This document shows positions 52,606 to 61,009 of a DNA stretch of 64,000 bases, in pieces. The number at the start of each line of letters is the position of its first letter. Position 1 is the stretch's first letter. The stretch spans positions 434,001 to 498,000 of the forward strand of contig CAWAGF010000006.1 in NCBI GenBank assembly GCA_963781675.1. The letters run 5' to 3'. The stretch comes from SCTD01 sp963781675 (lineage in GTDB: Bacteria > Actinomycetota > Actinomycetes > Mycobacteriales > SCTD01). The notes below the pieces were generated by a model. It was not told where the DNA came from, made no database searches, and saw nothing but the letters and a program-made list of their open reading frames with translations. The translations under genes were made by a program, and so were the position numbers.

Positions 52606-52892
52606 TGGCCTCCGGCGCCTCTCTGGCCGATCCACGGGCGCTGCTCTCCCTGACGCTGCTGGTCCTCGGGACCGCGCTGGCCTACTGGGCGGTGTGGCAC
52701 CCGAGGTGGGAGGTGCCGGCCGCGGCGCTCGCCGGCTCGGGCATCGCTGCCTGGAGCCTGTCCAACCTGCCGTACGAGGGCGCGGTCCTCGTGGTGCCGG
52801 TCGACGGGAACGGGCTCACCGCCGCGGACCTGCTCAGCGCACCGGGCCTCGTCCTCGTGGTGTACCTGTGCCAGCGCGCGGTACGGCGCTGA
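52605..52892 (+). CDS. Small membrane protein downstream of metH
   Basis: A 95-residue protein with three hydrophobic segments (about 12-29, 35-50 and 71-88). GTG 52605 shares one base with the metH stop (TAGTG), so it is probably translated by coupling. PRWEVPAAALAGSGIAAW and LSAPGLVLVVYLCQRAVRR show the typical alternation of helices and basic ends. No family is recognised. The HAD gene follows with a one-base overlap (TGATG). Confidence 0.65.
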   Translation: MASGASLADPRALLSLTLLVLGTALAYWAVWHPRWEVPAAALAGSGIAAWSLSNLPYEGAVLVVPVDGNGLTAADLLSAPGLVLVVYLCQRAVRR

Positions 52893-53543
52893 TGGACGCG
52901 GTCCTGTGGGACATGGACGGGCTGCTGGTCGACAGCGAGCCGCTGTGGACGATCGCCGAGGTCGAGCTGGCCGCCGCGCCTCGGCGGCACCTGGGACGAC
53001 GCCATCAAGGCGCTGGTCGTGGGCACCCGGCTCGACGTCGCCGTGCCGACGATCCTGCGGTACTTCGGCGCGGCGGCCGGCCCGGCCGAGGTGGCCGAGA
53101 CCTCTGCGTGGCTGCTCGACCGGATGGTGCAGCTGTTCGCCTCGACCTCCGCGCTGATGCCCGGCGCGGGGGAGCTGCTGGCGGCGCTCGCCGCCGAGGG
53201 CGTGCCGATGGCCCTGGTGTCCTCGTCGTACCGCGTGCTCGTCGACGCCGTGCTGGCGCAGGGGGTCGGGCCGTTCGCGCTGACGCTCGCCGGCGACGAG
53301 GTGGTGCACGGCAAGCCGCACCCGGAGCCGTACCTCACGGCCGCCGCCCGGCTGGGCGTGGACCCCGCCCGCTGCGTCGTGCTGGAGGACTCGCCGTCCG
53401 GGGCGGCCGCGGGGGAGGCGGCCGGCTGCGCCGTCGTGGCCGTGCCGAGCCTGCCCGAGGTCGAGTTCGCCCCGCAGCCGCGCCGGCTGGTCGTGACCTC
53501 GTTGGTGCAGGTGGCCGTGGCGGACCTGCGCGCCCTCGTCTGA
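52892..53543 (+). pseudogene. HAD-superfamily phosphatase (beta-phosphoglucomutase-like), one insertion
   Basis: The product is a 216-residue HAD hydrolase. VLWDMDGLLVDSEPLW is motif I with the nucleophile aspartate, ALVSSSYRVLV motif II, GKPHPEPYLTAAARLG motif III and CVVLEDSPSGAAAGEAAGC motif IV. The cap domain follows motif I. One extra C at 52979 breaks the frame at LAAA / LGGTWDDAI; removing it restores the whole protein. The substrate is probably a sugar phosphate or phosphoglycolate. Confidence 0.82.
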
Positions 53544-53554
53544 CGCCGGACACG

Positions 53555-53591
53555 CCGACGGCGCCGCCCCTGCCGGGTGCGGCGCCGTCGG
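53555..53591. terminator. Bidirectional terminator hairpin
   Basis: A perfect 13-base stem (53555-53567 with 53579-53591) closes an 11-base loop. It stands between the ends of two converging genes only 55 bases apart, so it can serve both. Confidence 0.85.
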
Positions 53592-53597
53592 GAGGGC

Positions 53598-54464
53598 TCA
53601 GTCGAAGATGTCGGGGTTGTCCCTGCTGATGCGCTCCCAGATCGGCTGGAACTGGAACCAGCCGGCGAGCTCGAAGCCGACCTGCCCGCGGGTGGCGGCG
53701 GCCTCCTCCGGGTCGATCTGGATCGGCTTGCTGCCCAGCCCCGCGCCGGCCGAGTAGGCCATCAGCTGGCTCTGCGAGGTGCGCTCGAGGGTGAGGAACC
53801 ACCAGGCGGCGCTGTCGACGGTCTCGCCGACGGTGAGCATCCCGTGGTTGCGCAGGATGACGGCCTTGTGCGGGCCCAGCGCGCGCCCGATCCGCTCGCC
53901 CTCCTCGGAGGACAGCACGACGCCGCGGTAGTCGGTGTAGGTGCCGATGTCGTCGTAGAACGCGCAGGCGTCCTGCGTCAGCGGCTCGATCGTCATGTCG
54001 AGGGACGAGAGCGTCTTGCCGTACGGGCCGTGCGCGTGCGCCGCGGCCACGACGTCGGGCCGGGCGGCGTGCACGGCGCAGTGGATGGCCACGGCGGCGC
54101 CGTTCACCGCGCGGTCGCCCTCGACGACGTTGCCCTCGTGGTCGACGCGCACCAGGTCCGAGCTCTTGATCATGCTGAAGTGCATGCCGAACGGGTTCAC
54201 CCAGTAGGAGTCCGGGAACTCGGGGTCGCGCACCGTGACGTGGCCCGCGACGCCCTCGTCGAGGCCGGCCTTGCTGAACATCCGGAAGGCGGCCGCGAGC
54301 TTGGCCTTGCGGTGCGTCCGCTCCTCCTCGACCGAGTCGAAGGTGGGGGGCAGCGGCAGGAACAGGCTCTTGCCGGCGACCGCCGCGTCGAGCGGGGTAT
54401 CGGTGACGGCCTCGGTGACCAGCTCGTCCGCGTGCTCGGCGGCAGTCTGCTCGGTGATGCTCAC
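53598..54464 (-). CDS. Class II aldolase/adducin family protein
   Basis: A 288-residue zinc-dependent aldolase-fold protein. GVAGHVTVRDPE and the metal-binding AAAHAHGPYGK (two histidines) with RNHGMLTVGETVDSA (a further histidine) are the class II aldolase/adducin markers. It could split a sugar phosphate or act as an epimerase; the substrate is unknown. Two GTG codons are possible; GAGGAG lies five bases before GTG 54464 and would overlap GTG 54470, which decides for 54464. Confidence 0.9.
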   Translation of the reverse strand: MSITEQTAAEHADELVTEAVTDTPLDAAVAGKSLFLPLPPTFDSVEEERTHRKAKLAAAFRMFSKAGLDEGVAGHVTVRDPEFPDSYWVNPFGMHFSMIKSSDLVRVDHEGNVVEGDRAVNGAAVAIHCAVHAARPDVVAAAHAHGPYGKTLSSLDMTIEPLTQDACAFYDDIGTYTDYRGVVLSSEEGERIGRALGPHKAVILRNHGMLTVGETVDSAAWWFLTLERTSQSQLMAYSAGAGLGSKPIQIDPEEAAATRGQVGFELAGWFQFQPIWERISRDNPDIFD

Positions 54465-54616
54465 AGGCACTCCTCAGGGTGTGGGCTGGGGCACATCCTG
54501 CCACCGGCAGCGCCGCAGGGCGACCCTCCGCCCGAGGCGGGCGGTCCGCGCGCGCCGGGAGGGGACGCGCGGGCGGACCGGTGGCCTAGGGCAGCAGGCC
54601 GCGACCCAGCAGGCCG

Positions 54617-55519
54617 TCAGGCGGTCGGGTCGGCTGGCCGCTCCTGGTGCGCGAGCACCGCGGCCCGCTGGTGCGGCAGCGGCACGTCCGGGCCCGGCAC
54701 CACGTCCGGGAACGGCGGCGGGGTGCCGCCGAAGCTCGGGCACAGCGCCTGGTGGTCGCACCAGTCGCAGAGCCGGCTCCTGCGGGGCGGGAAGTCGCGG
54801 AGCTGGGTGGCCCGCTCGATCGCCTGCCACAGGGCGAGCAGCTTGCGCTCGGTGGCCACGAGGTCCTGCTCGTCGGGGGAGTAGCGCAGCACCTCGCGGT
54901 CACCCAGGTACATCAGCTGGAGCAGCCGCGGCACGACGCCGGTCGTGCGCCAGAGCACCAGCGCGTAGAACTTCATCTGGAACAGGGCCTTGCCCTCGAA
55001 CGCCTCGCGCGGCGCCCGGCCGGTCTTGTAGTCGACCACCCGCACGTCCCCGCTCGGGGTGCGGTCGAGCCGGTCGACGATCCCGCGCAGGCGCAGCCCA
55101 CCGGGCAGCACGACCTCGACGAGCCGCTCGCGCTCCGCGGGCTCCAGCCGGGTCGGGTCCTCGAGGGTGAAGTAGCCGGCCAGCAGCTCGCGCGCGCTGT
55201 CGAGCCAGGCCACCAGCTCGCTCTGCTCGTCGAAGAGCGAGGCCACCTCGGGCTCGGCCGCGACGAGGCGCTCCCACTCCGGCTGCAGCATGGCGGCCGC
55301 CGCGTCGAGGGTCCGCTCCGAGGCGGGCAGGTCGTACAGCCGCTCGAGGACGGCGTGCACCACGGTGCCGCGGGTCGCCGCGGAGGACGGCGCCTGCGGC
55401 AGCCGGTCGATCGTGCGGAAGCGGAACAGCAGCGGGCAGGTCATGAAGTCCCCGGCGCGCGACGGCGACAGCGACCCCAGGACGGGGAGCGGCAGGTCGA
55501 CGAGGGCCCCGGCGGTCAT
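54617..55519 (-). CDS. RecB-family PD-(D/E)XK exonuclease-like protein
   Basis: A 300-residue nuclease of the RecB/Cas4-like superfamily. SPSRAGDFMTCPLLFRFR and TRGTVVHAVLERLYD precede the core GIVDRLDRTPSGDVRVVDYKTG, in which Asp, Asp and Lys form the active site. The C-terminal CDWCDHQALCP, together with the C in MTCPLLF, can hold a [4Fe-4S] cluster as in AddB or Cas4. No CRISPR array or cas gene is near, so a DNA repair role is likelier. A TAGCGT box ends seven bases before its ATG. Confidence 0.9.
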   Translation of the reverse strand: MTAGALVDLPLPVLGSLSPSRAGDFMTCPLLFRFRTIDRLPQAPSSAATRGTVVHAVLERLYDLPASERTLDAAAAMLQPEWERLVAAEPEVASLFDEQSELVAWLDSARELLAGYFTLEDPTRLEPAERERLVEVVLPGGLRLRGIVDRLDRTPSGDVRVVDYKTGRAPREAFEGKALFQMKFYALVLWRTTGVVPRLLQLMYLGDREVLRYSPDEQDLVATERKLLALWQAIERATQLRDFPPRRSRLCDWCDHQALCPSFGGTPPPFPDVVPGPDVPLPHQRAAVLAHQERPADPTA

Positions 55520-55526
55520 GGCAGGC

Positions 55527-55532
55527 ACGCTA
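55527..55532 (-). promoter_or_regulatory. -10 element TAGCGT of the RecB-like gene
   Basis: On the minus strand TAGCGT ends seven bases before ATG 55519, divergent from the homogentisate dioxygenase promoter. Confidence 0.5.
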
Positions 55533-55593
55533 CGTGCGGGCACCGACAGTTCGGGGGAGCAACGCCGCAGCGGTGGACGGGGTGCGCGAGGCG

Positions 55594-55599
55594 TACCTT
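55594..55599 (+). promoter_or_regulatory. -10 element TACCTT of hmgA
   Basis: TACCTT ends seven bases before ATG 55607, a leaderless layout. Confidence 0.45.
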
Positions 55600-55606
55600 C
55601 CGCGCC

Positions 55607-56743
55607 ATGAGCGAGGTGAAGGGGCGCGTCGCCCGCCAGACGCACGTCGGGATCCCGCAGGGCCTGGTCGAGGAGGAGCACGGCCGCGAGGCCTTCGCCG
55701 GACCGGTCAGCCACCTCTACCGGACCCAGCCGCCGACGGCCTGGGTGGACGTGGACGGGCCGCTGCGACCGCTGGCCTTCGACCTCAACGGGCTGCAGCC
55801 GGCCGACGGCGAGGACGCCGAGGGCTGGCGCAGCCTGGTGCTGTCGAACGCCGACCTGCGCGTCTGGGTCAGCCGGCTGTCCGCCCCCATGCCGTTCGCC
55901 TACCGCAACGGCGACGCCGACGAGGTCGTCTACGTGCACCAGGGCGCCGGCGTGCTGCAGACCGACTACGGCCCGCTGGAGTTCACCGACCAGCAGTACC
56001 TCGTGATCCCGCGCGGCACGGCGCACCGCTTCGTCCCGAGCGCTCCGACGTTCCTGCTCGTCGTGGAGTCGACCGCGCCGGTCACCCGGCCCGACTTCGG
56101 GCTGATGGGCCGGCACGCCGTCGTCGACCCGCGGGTGCTCGTGACGCCGGAGCCGTACGAGGCACCGCCGGCGGACTGGGCCGGCGACGCGGACGGCCGC
56201 TGGCGGCTGAAGGTCCGGCGGCGCGGCGAGTGGACGACGTTCCGCTACCCGCACAACCCGTTCAACGCGGTGGGCTGGGCGGGGGACCTCGCGCCGTACC
56301 GGCTCTCGGTGAGCGACATCCGGCCGGTGACGGCGCCGGGCTACCACCTGCCGCCGAGCGTGCACACGACGTTCCGGTGCGGCGGCTTCGACATCGCGAC
56401 GTTCGTCCCGCGGCCGTTCGAGACCGACCCCGAGGCGCTGCGGGTGCCGTTCTTCCACGCCAACGTCGACAACGACGAGGTCATCTTCTACAGCCGCGGC
56501 GACTTCTTCAGCCGCAAGGGGATCGGCCAGGGCTGGATGACGCTGCACCCGGCCGGCGTGCAGCACGGTCCGCAGCCGGGGGCTGCGGAGGCGGCGGCGG
56601 AGCTGGAGGGCACCAGCGAGGTGGCGGTCATGATCGAGTGCGTCGAGCCGCTGCAGGTGGCCGACGAGGCCAAGGCCGCCGAGCACGCGGCCTACACGAC
56701 GTCGTGGGCGCGCGGGCTGGGGCTGCTCGAGCCCGAGGCCTGA
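55607..56743 (+). CDS. hmgA: Homogentisate 1,2-dioxygenase
   Basis: A 378-residue cupin-fold dioxygenase that opens the ring of homogentisate in tyrosine and phenylalanine breakdown. DADEVVYVHQGAGVLQTDYG and YLVIPRGTAHRFV are the N-terminal cupin; FFHANVDNDEVIFYSRGDF, LPPSVHTTFRC and MTLHPAGVQHGPQPG supply the iron-binding His, Glu and His residues of the second cupin. Members in this size class are the actinobacterial short form. A fumarylacetoacetate hydrolase-type gene at 58484 completes part of the route. Confidence 0.88.
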   Translation: MSEVKGRVARQTHVGIPQGLVEEEHGREAFAGPVSHLYRTQPPTAWVDVDGPLRPLAFDLNGLQPADGEDAEGWRSLVLSNADLRVWVSRLSAPMPFAYRNGDADEVVYVHQGAGVLQTDYGPLEFTDQQYLVIPRGTAHRFVPSAPTFLLVVESTAPVTRPDFGLMGRHAVVDPRVLVTPEPYEAPPADWAGDADGRWRLKVRRRGEWTTFRYPHNPFNAVGWAGDLAPYRLSVSDIRPVTAPGYHLPPSVHTTFRCGGFDIATFVPRPFETDPEALRVPFFHANVDNDEVIFYSRGDFFSRKGIGQGWMTLHPAGVQHGPQPGAAEAAAELEGTSEVAVMIECVEPLQVADEAKAAEHAAYTTSWARGLGLLEPEA

Positions 56744-56819
56744 CCTCCCTCGACAGGCCGCGCCACCGGTGCCACTGTCCCGGCCACGCGCCGCGCGACG
56801 TGGCGCCGAGGGGAGCCCC

Positions 56820-58487
56820 GTGCGTTCGACGCGAAGGACGGCGCTGCTCGGAGCGGTCGGGCTGCTGACCATGGCCTGCCCGCTGCTGGCGAGCAGCAGC
56901 GCGCAGGCGGCCCAGTCGGGACCGTGCGCGCTGCGGGCGGACACCGAGGCGGGCCCGGTGGACCCCGACGTCGTGCGCCCCGGCACCGGGACGCTGAAGG
57001 GGATCGTGGTCTTCGTCGACTTCCCGGAGGCGCGGGCGACGGTGAGCACCGACGCGCAGGCGCGCTGGGCGACGGAGGGCGTGCGCGAGCGGCTGCTGCA
57101 GCTCTCCCACGACCGGCTCGACGTGCAGCTCACGGTCCACCCCGGCTGGTACCAGATGGAGCGCTCGGCCGCGTCGATCGGCATGGAGGACGAGGAGGGC
57201 TTCACCTTCGAGGAGCACCTCGCCTACTTCGAGGACGTCATCGCCCTCACCGACGACGACGTCGACTACGCGCCGTACGACGTCGTCTACTTCGTGGCCG
57301 CGCCCGGCACCCCGTCGCTCCCGGCGAACCACGCCGCGACGGTGCCCGAGGGGGAGGGCGTCGTCGTCGACGGCAAGGAGATCCGCGCCTGGGTCGACCT
57401 CACGAACGACGACGGGCCGCCCGGTGACCTGATCCCGGAGCACGAGACGCTGCACACGCTCGGGCTGCCGGACCTCTACGCGTACGACGGCGAGGACACC
57501 GACCGCTTCATCGGCGGCTTCGACCTCATGGGCGGCCCGGTCACGCAGCCGGAGCTGTTCGCCTGGCACCGCTGGCAGCTCGGCTGGGTGGAGGACGCCC
57601 AGGTCCTGTGCCTGCCGCGCAGCGAGGAGCAGGAGCTGACCCTGGCGCCGGTCACGTCGGCCGAGGACCCGGTGGCGTTCGTCGTGCGGACCGGGCCGAG
57701 CACCGTCCTCGTCGGGGAGTACCGCACCCGCGACGGGCTGGACGCCGAGTCGTGCCGCACCGGGCTGCTGCTCTACACCGTCGACGACCGGGTCGGCTCC
57801 GGCGAGGGCATCACCAAGGTCGTGGACAGCCGGCCGGGCTCGCGGCCCGCGGACTGCGGGCACGAGCTCGACGACGCGCCCTTCGACCTGGACGTGCCCC
57901 GCTACGGGCACCCCTCCGGCGTCGGCGTCGAGGTGCTCGCCAAGGACGACGCGGGCCTGCGGGTGCGCGTCACTCGCTCGGACCCCGCGCCCGGCCTCAC
58001 CGTCAGCCCGGCCGCGATCAGCGCCGGGCAGCCGGTCACCGCCACCTGGACCGGGCGCCCCGGTCAGGTCGTCGAGGTCCTGTCCCGGACGCAGCCGGCG
58101 ACCCAGTTCAGCCGGATCACCACGATCACCCTGGACAGCAGCGGGCGGGCGACCACGACGCACCGGCCGCAGCGCAACACCCGGCTGACCGGCCGCACCG
58201 CCGGGACGACGGCGACCGGCGTGGCCCCGATCATCGCGGTCCGCAGCGTCGCATCGATCAACGTGCGCCGGTCCGGCTCGACGCAGGTCGTCACCGGCCG
58301 GGTCTACCCGGCGCTGCCCGGGCGCCTGGTGAGCATCTACCGCGACGGCCGGCTGCTCCGGCAGGCCCGGTGCGACGCGAGCGGCATCTACGCGGCGTCC
58401 ATGCCGCTGACCGGCGGCTCGGCCCTGCAGGCCCGCACGGCCGACGACACCTACAACCTCGGCACCACGTCCGCGGTCGTCCGCTAG
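56820..58487 (+). CDS. Secreted M6-like metalloprotease with C-terminal beta domains
   Basis: A 555-residue exported protein. The signal peptide ends near residue 32 (ASSSAQAAQ). LKGIVVFVDFPEARA opens an immune-inhibitor-A (M6)-type peptidase with the zinc motif PEHETLHTLGLPDLYAY (HExxHxxGxxD) and GGFDLMGG. After about residue 380 two beta-sandwich-like repeats follow (SAGQPVTATWTGRPGQ, TQVVTGRVYPALPGR). GAGGGGAG precedes GTG 56820. It lies between two tyrosine-catabolism genes without obvious functional link. Confidence 0.82.
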   Translation: MRSTRRTALLGAVGLLTMACPLLASSSAQAAQSGPCALRADTEAGPVDPDVVRPGTGTLKGIVVFVDFPEARATVSTDAQARWATEGVRERLLQLSHDRLDVQLTVHPGWYQMERSAASIGMEDEEGFTFEEHLAYFEDVIALTDDDVDYAPYDVVYFVAAPGTPSLPANHAATVPEGEGVVVDGKEIRAWVDLTNDDGPPGDLIPEHETLHTLGLPDLYAYDGEDTDRFIGGFDLMGGPVTQPELFAWHRWQLGWVEDAQVLCLPRSEEQELTLAPVTSAEDPVAFVVRTGPSTVLVGEYRTRDGLDAESCRTGLLLYTVDDRVGSGEGITKVVDSRPGSRPADCGHELDDAPFDLDVPRYGHPSGVGVEVLAKDDAGLRVRVTRSDPAPGLTVSPAAISAGQPVTATWTGRPGQVVEVLSRTQPATQFSRITTITLDSSGRATTTHRPQRNTRLTGRTAGTTATGVAPIIAVRSVASINVRRSGSTQVVTGRVYPALPGRLVSIYRDGRLLRQARCDASGIYAASMPLTGGSALQARTADDTYNLGTTSAVVR

Positions 58488-59407
58488 CGCCGCCGGACCG
58501 GGCTGACCAGCGCGCCGAGGCCCTCGACGCGCAGCTCGACGGTGCACGTGGCCGGCAGCCAGCGGTCGAGGTCCAGGCCGCAGCCGCCCCCGAAGGTGCC
58601 CGAGCCGAGGACGTCGGTGGCGTAGAGGTCCTCGTCGCGGGACACCCAGGCCAGCATCTCGGCGAAGGTCCAGCGCCGGCCGGCGGTCGTGCCGCTGGAC
58701 CAGACCTCGCCGTCCACGAGCACCTCCATCGTGTGCTCGTCCTCGGGCGACCACTCGTCCGGCGTCACCAGCCAGGGGCCGATCGTGGTCGCGAAGTCCT
58801 TGGCCTTGGCCGGCCCGAGCCAGCAGGCCATCTCGTCGCGCTGCACGTCGCGGGCCGACCAGTCGTTCATGATCGTGTAGCCGAAGACGTGCGCCTCGGC
58901 GTCGCCCGCGCCCACGTCGCGCCCGCCCCGGCCGACGACCGCGGCGATCTCGCACTCGTAGTCGAGCTTCTCCGTGTACGAGGGCCACGTCACCACCTCG
59001 CCCGGTCCGAGGATCGAGCGGCGGTTCCCCTTGTAGTAGACGGGGATCCGGTCCCACGCGTCCGGCACGGGGGCGCCGCGGCGGGCGGCGCCGCGCTCGA
59101 CGTGGTCCCGGAAGGCCAGGAAGTCGCGCAGCGAGTTGGGCGCGCGGACGGGCGCCGCGAGCACGACCTCCTCCAGCCGGACCCAGCCGGTGCCGTCGGC
59201 CGGCGCGGAGCGGACCAGGTCGCTCACCCGCTCCTGACCGGCGGGCGAGGCCTCGACCAGGTCGACGAGGTCGAGCGGCGCGTCGGCGGAGCGGCTGCGG
59301 GCCCAGGCGCCGACGTCCAGCACGCGGTCCACGCCGTCGCGGGCGACGACCGCCCCCAGTCGCGGCGCGCCGCCGCCCGTGGTCGTCGTGAACGAGCACC
59401 AGCGCAC
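58484..59407 (-). CDS. Fumarylacetoacetate hydrolase family protein
   Basis: A 307-residue FAH-fold enzyme. RRSILGPGEVVTWP, LDYECEIAAVVGRGGRDVG (metal-binding Glu pair) and VFGYTIMNDWSARDVQRDEM (metal-binding Asp, Lys region KAKDFATTIGP) are the signature. As homogentisate dioxygenase is encoded 1.7 kb away, hydrolysis of fumarylacetoacetate to fumarate and acetoacetate is likely, but the family also includes hydratases and decarboxylases. Its stop overlaps the converging M6 gene by four bases. Confidence 0.88.
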   Translation of the reverse strand: MRWCSFTTTTGGGAPRLGAVVARDGVDRVLDVGAWARSRSADAPLDLVDLVEASPAGQERVSDLVRSAPADGTGWVRLEEVVLAAPVRAPNSLRDFLAFRDHVERGAARRGAPVPDAWDRIPVYYKGNRRSILGPGEVVTWPSYTEKLDYECEIAAVVGRGGRDVGAGDAEAHVFGYTIMNDWSARDVQRDEMACWLGPAKAKDFATTIGPWLVTPDEWSPEDEHTMEVLVDGEVWSSGTTAGRRWTFAEMLAWVSRDEDLYATDVLGSGTFGGGCGLDLDRWLPATCTVELRVEGLGALVSPVRRR

Positions 59408-59453
59408 GATCTGGGAGGGTGCCACACGACACCGGGACGGAAGGCGGGCGCAC

Positions 59454-59801
59454 GTGCAGGACGACCCCGTGCTGGCCGCCGTCCTCTGCTCGCTCGCCGG
59501 CGCCCGGACCGGCGACCGCGTCGCGGTGGTGGGCGCTGCCCCGCAGGTGGCGCGCGCCCTGCTCGCCATGACCGGCACCAGCGAGCTGGTCGAGGAGGAG
59601 GCCGCCGTCGTCATCGCCGGGGCGGCGTACGAGGTGCCGACGGCGGTGCGCCGGCTGGCCCCCGGCGGGCGGCTCGTGGCGGTGGCCGCCGACAGCGCCG
59701 CCGCCACCCGGGTGGCCGCCGCGGAGGGCCTCGACCTGCGGCACGTCGAGCGGGTCGGGGCGCGGGTCGCCTGGTCGGCGGTGCGCCCGCTCGAGCCGTA
59801 G
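59454..59801 (+). CDS. Hypothetical protein with Rossmann-like segment
   Basis: A 115-residue protein. GDRVAVVGAAPQVARALLAM and LAPGGRLVAVAADSAAA resemble the nucleotide-binding strand-loop-helix units of a truncated methyltransferase or dehydrogenase fold, but no catalytic motif is seen. GTG 59454 is chosen because GGAAGG lies upstream; an earlier GTG is in frame. Its TAG stop opens the -10 box of the site-2 protease gene. Confidence 0.55.
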   Translation: MQDDPVLAAVLCSLAGARTGDRVAVVGAAPQVARALLAMTGTSELVEEEAAVVIAGAAYEVPTAVRRLAPGGRLVAVAADSAAATRVAAAEGLDLRHVERVGARVAWSAVRPLEP

Positions 59802-59804
59802 GGT
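59799..59804 (+). promoter_or_regulatory. -10 element TAGGGT of the site-2 protease gene
   Basis: TAGGGT ends six bases before GTG 59811 and starts with the stop codon of the gene before it. Confidence 0.5.
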
Positions 59805-59810
59805 CGAGCC

Positions 59811-60933
59811 GTGGCAGCGGCCGGCGATCCCGTGACCGGCGGCGTCCGGATCGGGCGCGTGCTGGGCGTCCCGGTGCTCGTGTCGCCCTCGTGGCTGCTG
59901 TTCGCGGCCTTCATCGTGCTGAGCTACGGCCCGGCGCTGACCGACCGCTTCGGCACCACGCGGGCCTACGTCGGCGCCGCGTCCTTCGCGGTGCTGCTGC
60001 TGCTCAGCGTGCTGCTGCACGAGATCGGCCACTGCGTGGTCGCGCGCGCCTTCGGCCTGCCGGTGCGCAGCATCACGGTGACGTTCCTCGCCGGGCTGAC
60101 CGAGATCACCGAGCCGCCGCAGACGCCGGCGAGGGAGTACGCCGTCGCGGTCATCGGGCCGATGGTGTCGCTGCTGCTCGCCGGCCTCGGGCTGGCGTCC
60201 GTCCAGCTGTTCGAGCCGGACAGCCTGCCCTTCCTGCTCGCCGCGATCATCGCGCATCTCCAACGGCCTGGTCGCCGGCTTCAACCTGCTCCCGGGGCTG
60301 CCGCTCGACGGCGGCCGGGTGCTGCGCGCGGCGGTCTGGCAGGTCACCGGCGACCCGGACCGCAGCACCCGCTTCGCCGCCTGGTCCGGCCGCGTCGTGG
60401 CCGTCGTCGTCGTGCCCGCACTGCTGCTCGGCGTGCTGCCCGCCGTCGGCTTCACCTCGCTGGACGTCACGACGCTGGTCTTCACCGTCCTGGTCGCCGC
60501 CTTCATCTACGTGGGTGCCACCGCGTCGCTGCAGCGGGCCCGGTTCGTCGAGCGGCTGCCACGCGCGTCGGTGGCCGCCCTGGCGCGCCCCGCCCTCGAG
60601 GTCCCGGCCGACCTGCCGCTCGCCGAGGCCGTACGACGTGCGCACGAGGCCGGCACCCGCGCCATCGTCGTCACCGACAGCAGCGGGCGCCTGCAGGCCG
60701 TGGTGAGCGAGGCCGCCGTGCTGGCCACCCCGGAGGAGCGCCGGCCGTGGGTCACGGTCGGCACCGTGTCCCGCCGGCTCGAGGAGGGCCTGGTGCTGGA
60801 CCCCGCCCTGCAGGGGGAGGCGCTGCTCGCGGCGATGCGGGCGTTCCCCGCCTCCGAGTACCTCGTGCCCGACCCGACCGGACCGGTGCGCGTGCTGGTC
60901 ACCGCCGACGTCGCCGAGGCCGTCACCGCCTGA
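59811..60933 (+). pseudogene. Site-2 protease family intramembrane metalloprotease with CBS region, one insertion
   Basis: The repaired product has 373 residues. The zinc motif SVLLHEIGHCVVARAFG lies in the third helix and LLPGLPLDGGRVLRAAVW provides the second metal-binding motif (x-D-G-G). Five or six helices are followed by a cytosolic pair of CBS-like segments (TRAIVVTDSSGRLQAVVSEA). An extra C at 60255 breaks the frame between the two metal-binding motifs (LLAAIIA / ISNGLVAGF). S2P proteins cut membrane-bound regulators such as anti-sigma factors. Leaderless start. Confidence 0.82.
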
Positions 60934-60955
60934 CGCGCCTCACCGCCTGACGCGC
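60923..60955 (+). repeat. 17-base tandem duplication at the site-2 protease stop codon
   Basis: The sequence TCACCGCCTGACGCGC is present twice at a period of 17 bases, the first copy containing the stop codon of the protease gene. Confidence 0.85.
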
Positions 60956-60958
60956 GAC

Positions 60959-60964
60959 TAGCCT
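60959..60964 (+). promoter_or_regulatory. -10 element TAGCCT upstream of trmI
   Basis: TAGCCT ends nine bases before GTG 60974, which opens a short leader frame rather than trmI itself. Confidence 0.45.
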
Positions 60965-60973
60965 CGTCTGCTC

Positions 60974-61009
60974 GTGACCCGCACCCCGCCCACCCCGGCC
61001 GCCGCATGA
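60974..61009 (+). CDS. Putative 11-codon leader ORF overlapping trmI
   Basis: GTG 60974 is nine bases after TAGCCT and opens a frame reading VTRTPPTPAAA that stops in ATGA at the trmI start. Three of its eleven codons are proline, which could slow ribosomes. Either this is a leader peptide coupled to trmI, or a hidden indel has separated a longer trmI N-terminus. No expression evidence exists here. Confidence 0.35.
   Translation: MTRTPPTPAAA

Noticed and set aside
48970..52635. A stop-free frame of about 1200 codons antisense to metH
   Set aside because: It mirrors the metH codon pattern and has no domain; metH itself is complete and conserved.
54617..55519. RecB/Cas4-like nuclease as a Cas4 adaptation gene
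   Set aside because: No cas1, cas2 or CRISPR array is near, and this 300-residue form is common as a stand-alone repair-type protein in actinobacteria.
56628..60506. A frame of nearly 1300 codons on the minus strand
   Set aside because: It is antisense to or out of frame with the M6 protease, FAH and site-2 protease genes and has shadow-type composition.
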